The position numbers and the translations under genes are program-made. Below are positions 34,858-43,886 of a stretch of DNA of 64,000 nt, one piece after another. Every line of letters starts with the position of its first letter. Position 1 is the first letter of the stretch. The notes under the pieces are model-generated. The model was not told the DNA's origin and did no database searches. It was given only the letters and a program-made list of their open reading frames with translations. The stretch comes from Synergistaceae bacterium (GTDB lineage Bacteria > Synergistota > Synergistia > Synergistales > Aminobacteriaceae). The stretch lies in assembly GCA_017540085.1 (NCBI GenBank), contig JAFYBQ010000029.1, positions 1-64,000 on the forward strand. Reading direction: 5' to 3'.

Positions 34858-37740
34858 ATGACAGAGAAAACAGCGGAAGAAAAGTTAAGGCAGGCTCTTG
34901 AAGGAAACATCACAGAAAACAGCACTCACGGACAATCCCAAGAGAAGAGAAAACCTAAGCCCCGCGCAAGAACAAAATCACAGCCCCGCGCAGACATGCC
35001 CGAAAATTTAGGCCAGCGCGTTGACTCATTCATGGAAGATTTTGAGCGCAGGATAGAGCAGAGCCTTAACGCTGTTAATTTGCCCTCAGAGCCTCGCGAA
35101 ATGTCCCGGACTTTTCCCCGCAGGACTCCCAAGCATGAGACTCCCCGAAAGCCTGAGCCACTCCCCGAAATCGCACAGCCTGCACCAATTCGAGAGCCAG
35201 CACACGCCGAGACCGTCAATGATTCTCAGCCCATACAGGAAATCATATCGCCCAAACCTGAGACAGTCCCCGAAATCGCACAGCCTGCACCAATTCGCGA
35301 GCCTGCACACGCCGAGATCGTCAACGATTCTCAGCCAGCGCACGAAATCATATCTCCCGAATCTGAGACAGTCCCCGAAATCGCACAGCCTGAGCCGATA
35401 CACGAACCCGCACACGCCGAGACCGTCAATGATTCTCAGTCCGCGCAGAAAATCATATCGCCCAAACCTGAGACAGTCCCCGAAATCGTACAGCCTGCAA
35501 CAATGCGTGAGTCAGCACACGCCGAGGCCGTCAACGATTCTCAGGCCATACAGGAAATCATATCTCCCGAAATCCCTGAAGCTGTGCCGGAAGAATCTGT
35601 AATTATCCCGGACATTGTTCCCGCTGATGATTCACTCACTGAGCACGAGCTGCCCGAAATCCCGGTTATCGAGGCAGATTTTGACCAGCCGCAAAATGAC
35701 AGCAACATTCAGGAGCTTGAAGGGGATTTGCCCGACATACCGGTGATTACGCCTGATGATAACGGTGAAGCCGATGATTTCCCCGGTGATTTCATTGATG
35801 AGACTCCCGCTGATGATTTCACGCAGGAGGAAGACAATCCCGCGCAGGAAAATATTATTGATGAGACGGAAAATGAATCTCAGACAGGATTTCAGGAAGC
35901 AGAATTGTTCGAGGCCGTGCAGAATGATGATGACTTTGCCGATGTTGACGATTTCAGCGATGAGCCTATAGACGAGGAACCTGCCCCCGCTGAAGCTGAC
36001 ACTAGCACTGAGACAGATAACTCACAGGAAGATTTTTCCCCGACCGCTGATTTGTCGGTCAAAGTTGATGACGATCTCCCGCAGATTTCAGCGCGTGAGA
36101 GGAAGGAGAATGACACCGAAACCGAGTCAGCACCCGTAACAGTAACAATGCCCGAAACTATAGACACCGCCGAGGATAAGCTCATGGCCGACCTTGCAGA
36201 AGCCATGACAGGAAGCCCGCTCAATCTCGGAGCGCAGGAACAGCCCGGACTTTACCCCCTCCCTGAAGATTTCCTGGCCAATGTCCCAGACGCGCCGGAC
36301 TCCCAGCAGTCAGCAGAAGACAAGCTAAAGGCCAACATCGCGCAGGCTCTCTCAGAGTCTCCCATAACAGCCGCGCAGGACAACGCAAGCCAGAGTCTTG
36401 AAGATGACATTAACCCGTTCGATGACATTCCCATTCCCGACACACTCATTCAGCGCAGTGATGACATCGAGCCGGAACAGTCCCAAGAAGAAGAGACCCC
36501 GCTGAAAATCCCCGCTGATGATGAGACTGACGGACAGCCCGCGGATGATGAGTTTCTCCCGGACTTTAACGCCGATACGGAGAATGACTCACAGAATGAT
36601 GATGACTCTGACGCGCCTAATGACCCGTTCACGATTCCTGATTTTGGGGATGATGAGACAGAGACCGAGTCCACGTCAGATTTTGAGCCTGATACAGTGC
36701 CGGAGAAAGAGCCGGAGCCGGAGACAACAGCGGAAATTTTGCCTGAGACTGAGACAGAGTCGGAGACAGCATCAGATTTTGACCTTCTGCCGGAAGCCGG
36801 GACAGTGCCGGATTCAGACAGAATGCTGGAAGCTGAGACTGAGACAGAGCCGGAGACGGTGCCGGATTTTGATACACTGCCGGAAGTCGAGACTGAGCCG
36901 GAAAATACTGCTGATGATGATTTACCGTTCCCCGCTGGGGATGAGACAACGCCGGAAGATACGTTGATTCCCTCTGAGCCTTTAACGGAGCAGGAAAGCC
37001 TTGAACGCGAAATAGCCGCGATAACTCAGGAGCTTGAGCCGCAGGAAAATATTACGGACACTGAGCCGCAAACTGACATCACAAAAGAGGAGGCACAGCC
37101 AGAAAACAAAATGCCGGAAGACAGCCTGATTAATGACAATGCACACGATGACAGCAATAATGATGACTGGGATATTTCAGCACTCGGCGAACTCGGAGCA
37201 GCCGCGACAATTCCGGGGGATGATCCCGATGATTTTCACGCCGACAAGGAAACTGTTACAGAGATGATAACTCAGCCTGAAAATATTTCAGAAAACGCAG
37301 GAATTTCACAAAGCCCCGAAAATGACCACAAGGAGAAAACTATGGATATTCGCGAAAAATTAGCCAAGCGCAAAAAAGGAAACTCGGACAGCTCATCATC
37401 TTCTTCATCATCAGGAAAATTAGCGGGGATTCTTACGCCTTTATTGCTCGGAGCTGTAGCCGTAATAGGCGGGCTTATGCTGTGGCAGATTATGACGTTA
37501 TCCGACAAAGTTACTTCCCTTGCCATGAACAGCCCCGACTTTGAGCCGTCAGCAAGAGTTGAGGCTAATCCCTCCTATGATTACGCGATAGACTTCATAC
37601 TTGACCCGAATTTGACCGACAGAATGGCGCAGAGAGGCCGCGAGGGATGGCAAGTTGTCGGCTCACGCAGGACTCAGGACAGCACTACAGGGCAATACGG
37701 CTACGAGTTCATATTCATGCGCCGGACTCCGGGGAGGTAA
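34858..37740 (+). CDS. Giant acidic repeat protein with a C-terminal membrane anchor and DUF4177-like end
   Basis: A 960-residue protein of unknown function. The first about 830 residues are low-complexity, very rich in Glu, Asp, Pro and Thr, and probably disordered; between about 100 and 240 four units of about 35 residues repeat (PEIAQPAPIREPAHAE, then VNDSQ and EIISPKPETV). Then comes a basic stretch with a Ser run, one transmembrane segment (GILTPLLLGAVAVIGGLMLW) and a small domain (YDYAIDFILDPNLTDRMAQRG, GWQVVGS, YEFIFMRR) that looks like DUF4177. The long acidic part would face the cytoplasm if the small domain is outside. It lies four bases upstream of ftsY. It may be a spacer-type membrane protein similar in shape to FtsY's acidic A domain or ZipA, but I cannot assign a role. 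Confidence 0.8.
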   Translation: MTEKTAEEKLRQALEGNITENSTHGQSQEKRKPKPRARTKSQPRADMPENLGQRVDSFMEDFERRIEQSLNAVNLPSEPREMSRTFPRRTPKHETPRKPEPLPEIAQPAPIREPAHAETVNDSQPIQEIISPKPETVPEIAQPAPIREPAHAEIVNDSQPAHEIISPESETVPEIAQPEPIHEPAHAETVNDSQSAQKIISPKPETVPEIVQPATMRESAHAEAVNDSQAIQEIISPEIPEAVPEESVIIPDIVPADDSLTEHELPEIPVIEADFDQPQNDSNIQELEGDLPDIPVITPDDNGEADDFPGDFIDETPADDFTQEEDNPAQENIIDETENESQTGFQEAELFEAVQNDDDFADVDDFSDEPIDEEPAPAEADTSTETDNSQEDFSPTADLSVKVDDDLPQISARERKENDTETESAPVTVTMPETIDTAEDKLMADLAEAMTGSPLNLGAQEQPGLYPLPEDFLANVPDAPDSQQSAEDKLKANIAQALSESPITAAQDNASQSLEDDINPFDDIPIPDTLIQRSDDIEPEQSQEEETPLKIPADDETDGQPADDEFLPDFNADTENDSQNDDDSDAPNDPFTIPDFGDDETETESTSDFEPDTVPEKEPEPETTAEILPETETESETASDFDLLPEAGTVPDSDRMLEAETETEPETVPDFDTLPEVETEPENTADDDLPFPAGDETTPEDTLIPSEPLTEQESLEREIAAITQELEPQENITDTEPQTDITKEEAQPENKMPEDSLINDNAHDDSNNDDWDISALGELGAAATIPGDDPDDFHADKETVTEMITQPENISENAGISQSPENDHKEKTMDIREKLAKRKKGNSDSSSSSSSSGKLAGILTPLLLGAVAVIGGLMLWQIMTLSDKVTSLAMNSPDFEPSARVEANPSYDYAIDFILDPNLTDRMAQRGREGWQVVGSRRTQDSTTGQYGYEFIFMRRTPGR

Positions 37741-37744
37741 CGTT

Positions 37745-38668
37745 ATGGCATTGTTCGCAAAACTCCGGGAAAGCCTCAAGACTGTCCGGGAAAAATGGAG
37801 CGGCGGAATCGCAAAATTGTTCACTGCCGGAAAATTTGACTCCGATTTCTGGGACAACCTAGAAGAACAGCTCATAGCGGGCGACACTGGGCTTGACTTC
37901 ACAGAAGAAATGATTGACTTCCTCAAAGCCGAGTCAAAGCGCAGAGGCATAAAATCTCCCGCAGACCTCAAAGACTCATTCACCGCAAAAATTGTTGACG
38001 AATTAAATTCCGTCAGCGGCATGGGACAGCCTTTCAGCCTCGAACATAGGCCGCTAGTCCTTCTCATGGCCGGGGTGAACGGAAGCGGCAAAACTACATC
38101 ATCCGGCAAACTTGCGGCACTTTACGCCAAGCAGGGCAAGAAAGTCATAATGGCGGCGGCTGATACATTCCGTGCGGCGGCTGTCGAACAGCTCAAAGTA
38201 TGGGCAGAAAGAGCCGGAGTCCGCGTAATAGCGCAGGGGCAGGGCAGTGATCCTGCGGCGGTTGCTTTTGACGCATGGAAGTCGGCTGAGTCCTCAAATA
38301 CTGACGTGCTTATAGTCGACACGGCAGGGAGGCTTCACGACAAACATAACCTGATGGAGGAACTACGGAAGATTCACCGCATATTACTGCGCGAGGCAGG
38401 GAGCGAAAGACTCGAAACAGTATTAGTGCTTGACGCTGTATTAGGGCAAAATTCTGCGGCGCAGGCTGAGACGTTCAACAGCATAATACCCGTAACATCT
38501 ATCATCCTCACAAAGTACGACAACACAGCAAAAGGCGGAGTCGTCATCTCAATAGCAAGAAAACTTCATATCCCCGTGCGTTATATAGGACTCGGCGAGG
38601 GAGCTGACGACCTTAACACGTTCAGCCCGGAAGATTTCGCCAATGCCCTTATGGAAATTAATCCGTGA
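37745..38668 (+). CDS. ftsY: Signal recognition particle receptor FtsY
   Basis: A 307-residue SRP receptor GTPase, partner of Ffh. The NG domain shows [15 protein letters not shown] (G1), [12 protein letters not shown] (G2), [16 protein letters not shown] (G3) and [10 protein letters not shown] (G4). It lacks the long acidic A domain of enteric FtsY; the gene just upstream encodes a large acidic membrane protein. The start is ATG 37745 with GGGGAGG upstream; a start at 37655 would overlap the previous gene. Confidence 0.96.
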   Translation: MALFAKLRESLKTVREKWSGGIAKLFTAGKFDSDFWDNLEEQLIAGDTGLDFTEEMIDFLKAESKRRGIKSPADLKDSFTAKIVDELNSVSGMGQPFSLEHRPLVLLMAGVNGSGKTTSSGKLAALYAKQGKKVIMAAADTFRAAAVEQLKVWAERAGVRVIAQGQGSDPAAVAFDAWKSAESSNTDVLIVDTAGRLHDKHNLMEELRKIHRILLREAGSERLETVLVLDAVLGQNSAAQAETFNSIIPVTSIILTKYDNTAKGGVVISIARKLHIPVRYIGLGEGADDLNTFSPEDFANALMEINP

Positions 38669-39624
38669 ACGAAAGAGATTACAGCCTCAAATACCTAACT
38701 CCTGAGTCAACGCTTCTGTATTTCCTGCGGACATTGTTCGCCTCGGCCGCTGAGTATGCAGTGTATATCCCTGACTCCGGCGACGTTATCATTCTCACGA
38801 AAGGCCAGCTCGTTTTTCTTGTTGAAAGGGGCTGTGCTGACGCAATGATTAAGACTCTCCCGCAGTTAGCCGCAAGAAATATCGTCAAGCCCATTAACCC
38901 GGAGGAAATAGAATACCCCGCCGAGTCCAGCGCGCTTTACGTTGAGACGGCCGGGACATTCATAGGGACTCTTAAGACCGCACTAAATCCCGATGAGCCT
39001 CAATATCCGCAGTGGTGGGACGCTCCTGTTCCTTTCGCCATATCATCGCGGGGAGTACTCCGGCTGAATGACACGGCGGTGAACATGTTCGGCAGCGGCC
39101 TGGAAAAGCTGAATGCCGCGGACCTTCCTGACCGGGACGAGTTTATAGTGAGGCTTGAAGGGACAAACGGCGCGAGGTTCATGGCGTTCCGAAAAGTTAG
39201 GCCGGGAATTTTCACGGTTGACGACTGCACAGAAGATCTCACTGACGCGCAGGACATAACATGGTGGGCGGCTGTCGGGCAGGCGTGGGTTAAAGAAATT
39301 GAGTCAAAGGGCGGAAAATGGCAGAGGCTCTCAGCAGTCCCGGAAGGAAAGAAGAAATCCTGCCGTGTGTGTGAATGGCAGGGGCAGGTTCAGGGGTATA
39401 TTGACATTCAGATGCCGACAAGGAAGAAGCCCGCGCCGAAAACAGAGCCGGAAGAGCCTCCCGAACAGAAGCCGGAAATCCCGCCGGAAAATGAAGAGCC
39501 TATACAGCCTGAGCCGTTAAGCATGAGACAGCCCGATGACGTTATCGGGAGAATAGGCCCTCAGGCAATGGCACTTCTTGCCGCGGGGCAGTCAAGAGAA
39601 AACGGAGGGGAATACTTTCTATGA
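38665..39624 (+). CDS. Hypothetical protein in the ftsY operon
   Basis: A 319-residue protein I do not recognise. It starts with a GTG overlapping the ftsY stop (GTGA), so it is translationally coupled. The first about 240 residues look globular and cytoplasmic, including WWDAPVPFAISSRGVLRLND, which resembles a PAS-like sensor fragment (no claim). A Cys pair (CRVCEWQGQ) lies near 237. The last 80 residues are Pro/Glu-rich (EPEEPPEQKPEIPPENEEP), like the protein upstream of ftsY. It overlaps the next gene by four bases. Confidence 0.7.
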   Translation: MNERDYSLKYLTPESTLLYFLRTLFASAAEYAVYIPDSGDVIILTKGQLVFLVERGCADAMIKTLPQLAARNIVKPINPEEIEYPAESSALYVETAGTFIGTLKTALNPDEPQYPQWWDAPVPFAISSRGVLRLNDTAVNMFGSGLEKLNAADLPDRDEFIVRLEGTNGARFMAFRKVRPGIFTVDDCTEDLTDAQDITWWAAVGQAWVKEIESKGGKWQRLSAVPEGKKKSCRVCEWQGQVQGYIDIQMPTRKKPAPKTEPEEPPEQKPEIPPENEEPIQPEPLSMRQPDDVIGRIGPQAMALLAAGQSRENGGEYFL

Positions 39625-40145
39625 GAGAGCCGGAAGTCAAGAGAATCACCGGGATTTTGTACCCTGATGAAAATTTGCTTGCGTGGACTGTCGAACGCCT
39701 GACAGAAATCTGGGGTAATCCTGAAATTATGAGTCATCCTGTACCATTCAACAAGACAAATTATTATGACGAAATTTCGCCGAACCTGAAGCGTGTTTTT
39801 CTTTGCTTTCCGGGACTCGTGAACGCTTCCGGGCTTGCTGACTGGAAACATCAGGCAATCGATATTGAGGCCATGAGCCGAAAACCTGTCAGGGCGGTGA
39901 ACATTGACCCAGGATATATTGACGGTGCGAGGCTGATTCTTGCGTCAACAAAAGACCACGCCCACAGAATATATTTGAGGGACGGAATTTTTGCTGAGGT
40001 AACAATGCGCTACAGGTTCAGGAAATGGGCGAGCTTTGATTACACTTTTCCCGATTTCGCAAGCGGAGTGTATGATGAATTTCTGTCGGCTGTGCGAAAA
40101 TTATGGCTGAAGGAAAGCAGGCAGCCTCATTCCGTGTGCGTTTGA
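39621..40145 (+). CDS. DUF4416 family protein
   Basis: A 174-residue DUF4416 protein; conserved parts are DYTFPDFASGVYDEFL, NIDPGYID and TKDHAHRIYL. The family is common in Synergistota, deltaproteobacteria and Thermodesulfobacteria and has no known function. It overlaps the unknown gene upstream (ATGA), closing an ftsY-unknown-DUF4416 transcript. Confidence 0.85.
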   Translation: MREPEVKRITGILYPDENLLAWTVERLTEIWGNPEIMSHPVPFNKTNYYDEISPNLKRVFLCFPGLVNASGLADWKHQAIDIEAMSRKPVRAVNIDPGYIDGARLILASTKDHAHRIYLRDGIFAEVTMRYRFRKWASFDYTFPDFASGVYDEFLSAVRKLWLKESRQPHSVCV

Positions 40146-40175
40146 CGGCGCAATACCAAGAAAGAAGGTTATATT

Positions 40176-40486
40176 ATGGACGTTATAGCGAGTTTTGAGG
40201 ATGAGTACGAATTTCTGAGCAACTTTTACGAGTGTGCTGTTACGTTTGAGGGATTGATTTACGGAAGCTCGGAGGCGGCGTTTCAGGCGCAGAAAACCTC
40301 AGGGCGAAATTCACGCAGAACCCGGACTTGTCGGACAAACTTCTTGCGACAAAGCAGGCACTCCTTGTCGAGGGAAATGACTGGGAGGATACATTCTGGG
40401 GCTTTGATGTCAATTTAGGTTACGGGCGGAATATGCTGGGTCAATTGCTCATGAAAATCCGGGCAGAGCTTCAGGGCAGGGCATAA
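40176..40486 (+). pseudogene. NADAR (YbiA-like) N-glycosidase, internally deleted
   Basis: The frame starts as a NADAR domain (FLSNFYECAVTFEGLIYGSS, EAAFQAQKT) and then shifts. The C-terminal half is present in another frame from about 40298: LRAKFTQNPDLSDKLLATKQ followed by LVEGNDWEDTFWG and NMLGQLLMKIRAELQ, ending with TAA at 40486. About 40 central residues are missing. NADAR proteins remove damaged riboflavin intermediates or cleave ADP-ribose-type N-glycosides; some serve in phage conflicts. This copy is inactive. Confidence 0.85.
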
Positions 40487-40522
40487 CATGTATAATATCC
40501 GCATGAAGGGAGATGATGAATT

Positions 40523-41170
40523 ATGACCAGCGGAGATAATGCAGGAGGTATGCAGAGGCTTGAATTGTTGCTGAGGGAGCATTTTTCGCGGACGGAAAAG
40601 CAAATTTCAGATATGAGGGCGGAAAATGCAGAGTTTCACGCAACAATGATTAAGGAAATGGGCGCGTTCAAATCAGAAGTGAGGCAGGACATTGACACGT
40701 TCAAAACCGAAGTTAGACAGGACATCAAAGACTTCAAAGCAGAAGTAAAACAGGACATTGACACGTTCAAATCAGAGGTCAGACAGGACATTAAAGATTT
40801 CAAAGCAGAAGTAAAACAGGACATTGACACATTCAAATCAGAAGTCAAGCATGATATTGAAACGTTCAAAACCGAAGTCAGACAGGACATAACAGCAGTA
40901 AGGCAGGACGTTGGCGCGTTCAAGTCAGAAGTCAGACAGGGATTCAGAGAAGTGAAAGCGGAAATTTCAGAGCTTCAGAGAGATGTTACAGGATTACAGC
41001 ATGATGTAGTAGGGTTGTATCACTGGGATTACTGGCTACTGTCAATAATTCTTGTTGTGTTCGCAATGCCTCAGATTGTCGCGGGAATAAAATCTCTTTT
41101 CGGTGCTATAGCTGACGGAATATCGCTGATTGCAAGAGCCTTCCGCGGAGAAGACAAACCGCAAAAATAA
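40523..41170 (+). CDS. Coiled-coil protein with 11-residue repeats and membrane anchor
   Basis: A 215-residue protein. Residues 45-150 are built of about nine hendecad repeats of the form FK(S/T/A)EV(R/K)QDI(D/K)(T/D), which gives an extended right-handed coiled coil; the matching DNA repeats every 33 bases (40660-40940). A hydrophobic segment (YWLLSIILVVFAMPQIVAG) near 175-195 would anchor it with a short basic tail. The shape recalls Borrelia Bdr and DUF1640-like proteins. Function unknown. The start follows a GGGAGATGATG-type site. Confidence 0.8.
   Translation: MTSGDNAGGMQRLELLLREHFSRTEKQISDMRAENAEFHATMIKEMGAFKSEVRQDIDTFKTEVRQDIKDFKAEVKQDIDTFKSEVRQDIKDFKAEVKQDIDTFKSEVKHDIETFKTEVRQDITAVRQDVGAFKSEVRQGFREVKAEISELQRDVTGLQHDVVGLYHWDYWLLSIILVVFAMPQIVAGIKSLFGAIADGISLIARAFRGEDKPQK
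40660..40940 (+). repeat. Tandem 33-bp coding repeats
   Basis: Units of the kind TTCAAATCAGAAGTCAGACA plus 13 bases recur every 33 bases, encoding the hendecads of the coiled-coil protein. Such arrays readily change copy number by recombination or slippage. Confidence 0.8.
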
Positions 41171-41195
41171 TCCCCCCGCCTTTTGACGAGGGGAC
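41163..41195 (-). terminator. Terminator between livF and the coiled-coil gene
   Basis: Minus-strand TCCCCTCGTCAAAAGGCGGGGGGA followed by TTATTTTT. On the plus strand the same hairpin is followed by AAAATTTTT, so it may act in both directions. Confidence 0.75.
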
Positions 41196-41205
41196 AAAAT
41201 TTTTC

Positions 41206-41940
41206 TCAGCCTCCCAGATATGCCGCCCTCACTTTCGGATTGTTCAGCAGTTCCGAGCCGGTACCCGACAGACTCACCGCACCAACCTCAAGAACATACG
41301 CCCGGTGCGCGGCCTTCAATGCGGCAAAAGCATTCTGCTCCACAAGCAATATCGTTCTCCCCTGCGCGTTAATCTCCCGGATAATCTCGAACACCTCATC
41401 AACAAGAACCGGCGCAAGTCCCAAACTCGGCTCATCAAGCATAAGCAGGTCAGGACGGCTCATCAATGCCCGCCCAACCGCTAACATCTGCTGCTCACCG
41501 CCGGACAATGTTCCGCCCTTCTGCCTGTGTCGTTCCTTCAGGCGGGGGAAAAGCGTATACACATAATCCATATCAGCGGCTATCCCGTCAGAGTCATCAC
41601 GTATATATGCCCCTAACGCTAAATTCTCCTCAACCGTAAGCTGAGGGAGTATTCTGCGGCCTTCGGGACTCAATGATATTCCGAGCTTCACATGATCTTC
41701 TGCGGGACGGCCTGCGATATTCACGGACTTATTGTCGCGGGGTGATGTGTAGGTCATTTCGCGGGCGGTTGATTTCGTCAGTCCCATTATTGAGCGGATT
41801 ACGCTTGACTTCCCTGCACCGTTCGCGCCTATGAGGGTTACAATTTCCCCCTTGTTGATTTCGAGTGAGACATCTCGCACTGCATGTATTGCCCCGTAAT
41901 TCACATTGAGGCCGTCAACTTTCAGCATTGGTGAACTCAT
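41206..41940 (-). CDS. livF: Branched-chain amino acid ABC transporter ATPase LivF
   Basis: A 244-residue ATPase with Walker A GANGAGKSSVIRS, LSGGEQQMLAVGRAL, Walker B LLMLDEPSLGLAP and the LivF-type end (NNPKVRAAYLGG). It pairs with the LivG half of the neighbouring fusion to energise amino acid uptake. Start ATG at 41940 overlaps the stop of the livMG gene. Confidence 0.96.
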   Translation of the reverse strand: MSSPMLKVDGLNVNYGAIHAVRDVSLEINKGEIVTLIGANGAGKSSVIRSIMGLTKSTAREMTYTSPRDNKSVNIAGRPAEDHVKLGISLSPEGRRILPQLTVEENLALGAYIRDDSDGIAADMDYVYTLFPRLKERHRQKGGTLSGGEQQMLAVGRALMSRPDLLMLDEPSLGLAPVLVDEVFEIIREINAQGRTILLVEQNAFAALKAAHRAYVLEVGAVSLSGTGSELLNNPKVRAAYLGG

Positions 41941-43886
41941 TATGCTATGCCCCCTTTCGGCATTTCGTCTCCCCTGACAAGGGGAGGTGTCAGCTTGCTG
42001 ACGGAGGGGTCGCTCTCCTGCGTAAGGGGAGGTGTCAGCTTGCTCACAGAGGGGTCGCTGGCGGAGGGGTCAGCTCCTAAATACGCCTCTATGACTCGCG
42101 GATTGGCTTTGATTTCCTCCGGCGTTCCCTCGGCTATGTGGACTCCCTGATCAAGCACGTGAATATAGTCGCACACATTCATCACAACCTTCATATCATG
42201 CTCAATCAGTAATATTGTCAGGTCAAATTCATCTCGCAGTCTCCGTATGAACTGCAAAAGCTCTTCTGACTCCTGCGGATTCATTCCGGCGGCGGGTTCG
42301 TCAAGAAGCAAAAATTTCGGACGTGTCGCCAATGCCCGCGCAATTTCTAGCCGTCTCTGCGCTCCGTATGGCAGTGAGGACGCTTTCTCGTAAGCAAAAC
42401 CATCAAGCCCAAGCTGTGAAAGCAAGTCCATCGCCCTGGCTTTAGCGGCTGAGTCCTCGCGTATTACGTCCGTGAATATGAACGGGGCTAACGTCATCCA
42501 CCACGAATATTTTTGACGTATCCGCGAGCCTGTCATAACGTTCTGCAATACTGTTTCATGGCCGAACAAGCGTATATTCTGAAATGTCCGGCTCATTCCC
42601 GCACGACAGACTTTATCCGGGCTTAATCCTCCGATCGACTCTCCCATGAATTTTATCGTTCCTGATGTCGGCTTGTAGAACCCGCTTATGACGTTGAAGG
42701 CAGATGTTTTCCCCGCTCCGTTAGGGCCGATGAGTCCCATTATCTGACCGCGCTTAATGTCAAAACTTAGGTCATCAATCGCCGACAGACCGCCGAATCT
42801 CAATGTTACGTTGCGGACTTCAAGCACCGAGTCAGACGAGGGAGTCTCAGTTTTGGGATGTGCTTTGCGTCTTGGGAAAAATATATCCCACGTGAACTCG
42901 CGCATTCCCATAATGCCCTCGCGCCGGAAGATGATAACGACAATCAGCAGTAACGAGAATATTACCATCCTCATGCCGGGTATGCCGGGGATATTTATGC
43001 TGCCTATTGTGATTGGGTTCTCGACGAATCTCAGCCACTCAAGCATTGTCGTAACTAGAGCAGAGCCGATAATAGAGCCTGTTACGCTTCCGAGTCCGCC
43101 CACAACGATTATCATCAAAATATTGTACGTCTGCGTAATCATGAACATTCGCGGGTCAATCGTCGTAATCAGATTTCCCATTAATGCCCCTCCGAGTCCC
43201 CCGCCGAAACAGCCCAGCGTGAACGCCAGCACCTTAACCCGGAACGTATTTATACCCATCATTCTCGCGGCTACCTCATCATCCCTCACTGCCCGCAGGA
43301 CTCCGCCGAAATTGCTGCGCAACATGCAGACCATGCACAGCAGTACAACTCCGAGACAGCCCCAGCTCATGAACAGAGTCGTGTAGGCCGGTATACCTTT
43401 GAGGCCGAGTGAGCCGTTTGTGAGTCTCGCAGTGTTTGTGATTAGGATTCGTATTATCTCCGCAAAACCTAACGTAGCTATACCGAGATAATCACCGCCG
43501 AGTCTCAGCACAGGAAGCGCGACAATCAGCCCGAAAAACGCCGCAACGAGTCCCGCGATTATTATTGACGCTATGAAAGGCGTGTTGACTTCAAGCAGCC
43601 AGGGATAAATGTCCTCAAGAATCCACATGGCATTTTTCTGCGACGGCGTGAGAACAAGCAATGCGGAGACATACGCCCCTATTGCCATGAATCCCGCGTG
43701 GCCTAATGAGAACATTCCCGTAATGCCGTAAATGAGATTGAGACTCAGGGCTAGTATTGCGTTGATTGCGATTAGGTTAAGGATTCTCTGCCAGTAGCCA
43801 TTAAGGAGAAGGGGAGCTTTTTCGAGGAAGTACGCGAAAAGTATAACGCTAATTACAGTGAGGATTAAATTTCGTGTGCGTCTCAT
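41940..43886 (-). CDS. LivM-LivG fusion: permease plus ATPase
   Basis: A 648-residue fusion. Residues 1-330 are the LivM permease (about nine transmembrane segments; EAA-like region near VGGLGSVTGSIIGSALV), and 350-600 are the LivG ATPase (GPNGAGKTSAFNVISG, LPYGAQRRLEIARALA, FLLLDEPAAGMNP). The usual LivG end EAYLG is followed by a 39-residue tail made of two units DPSVSKLTPPL-x, coded by the palindromic repeat family (41950-42080). Fusing the two guarantees 1:1 stoichiometry. It is placed between livH and livF. Confidence 0.95.
   Translation of the reverse strand: MRRTRNLILTVISVILFAYFLEKAPLLLNGYWQRILNLIAINAILALSLNLIYGITGMFSLGHAGFMAIGAYVSALLVLTPSQKNAMWILEDIYPWLLEVNTPFIASIIIAGLVAAFFGLIVALPVLRLGGDYLGIATLGFAEIIRILITNTARLTNGSLGLKGIPAYTTLFMSWGCLGVVLLCMVCMLRSNFGGVLRAVRDDEVAARMMGINTFRVKVLAFTLGCFGGGLGGALMGNLITTIDPRMFMITQTYNILMIIVVGGLGSVTGSIIGSALVTTMLEWLRFVENPITIGSINIPGIPGMRMVIFSLLLIVVIIFRREGIMGMREFTWDIFFPRRKAHPKTETPSSDSVLEVRNVTLRFGGLSAIDDLSFDIKRGQIMGLIGPNGAGKTSAFNVISGFYKPTSGTIKFMGESIGGLSPDKVCRAGMSRTFQNIRLFGHETVLQNVMTGSRIRQKYSWWMTLAPFIFTDVIREDSAAKARAMDLLSQLGLDGFAYEKASSLPYGAQRRLEIARALATRPKFLLLDEPAAGMNPQESEELLQFIRRLRDEFDLTILLIEHDMKVVMNVCDYIHVLDQGVHIAEGTPEEIKANPRVIEAYLGADPSASDPSVSKLTPPLTQESDPSVSKLTPPLVRGDEMPKGGIA
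41950..42080 (-). repeat. Palindromic repeat units coding the livG tail
   Basis: Two to three units of about 45 bases (GGGGAGGTGTCAGCTTGCT and the GACGGAGGGGTC side on the plus strand) with a shared core TCCTGCGTAAGGGGAGGTG, as at 31800. The units are in frame with livG and add about 15 residues each. Confidence 0.8.

Noticed and set aside
34926-37526. Long minus-strand ORFs opposite the acidic protein
   Set aside because: They are Ser-rich antisense shadows of a biased coding sequence.
40660-40940. Regular 33-base repeats as a CRISPR array
   Set aside because: The units are contiguous, in frame and without unique spacers; they code for hendecads.
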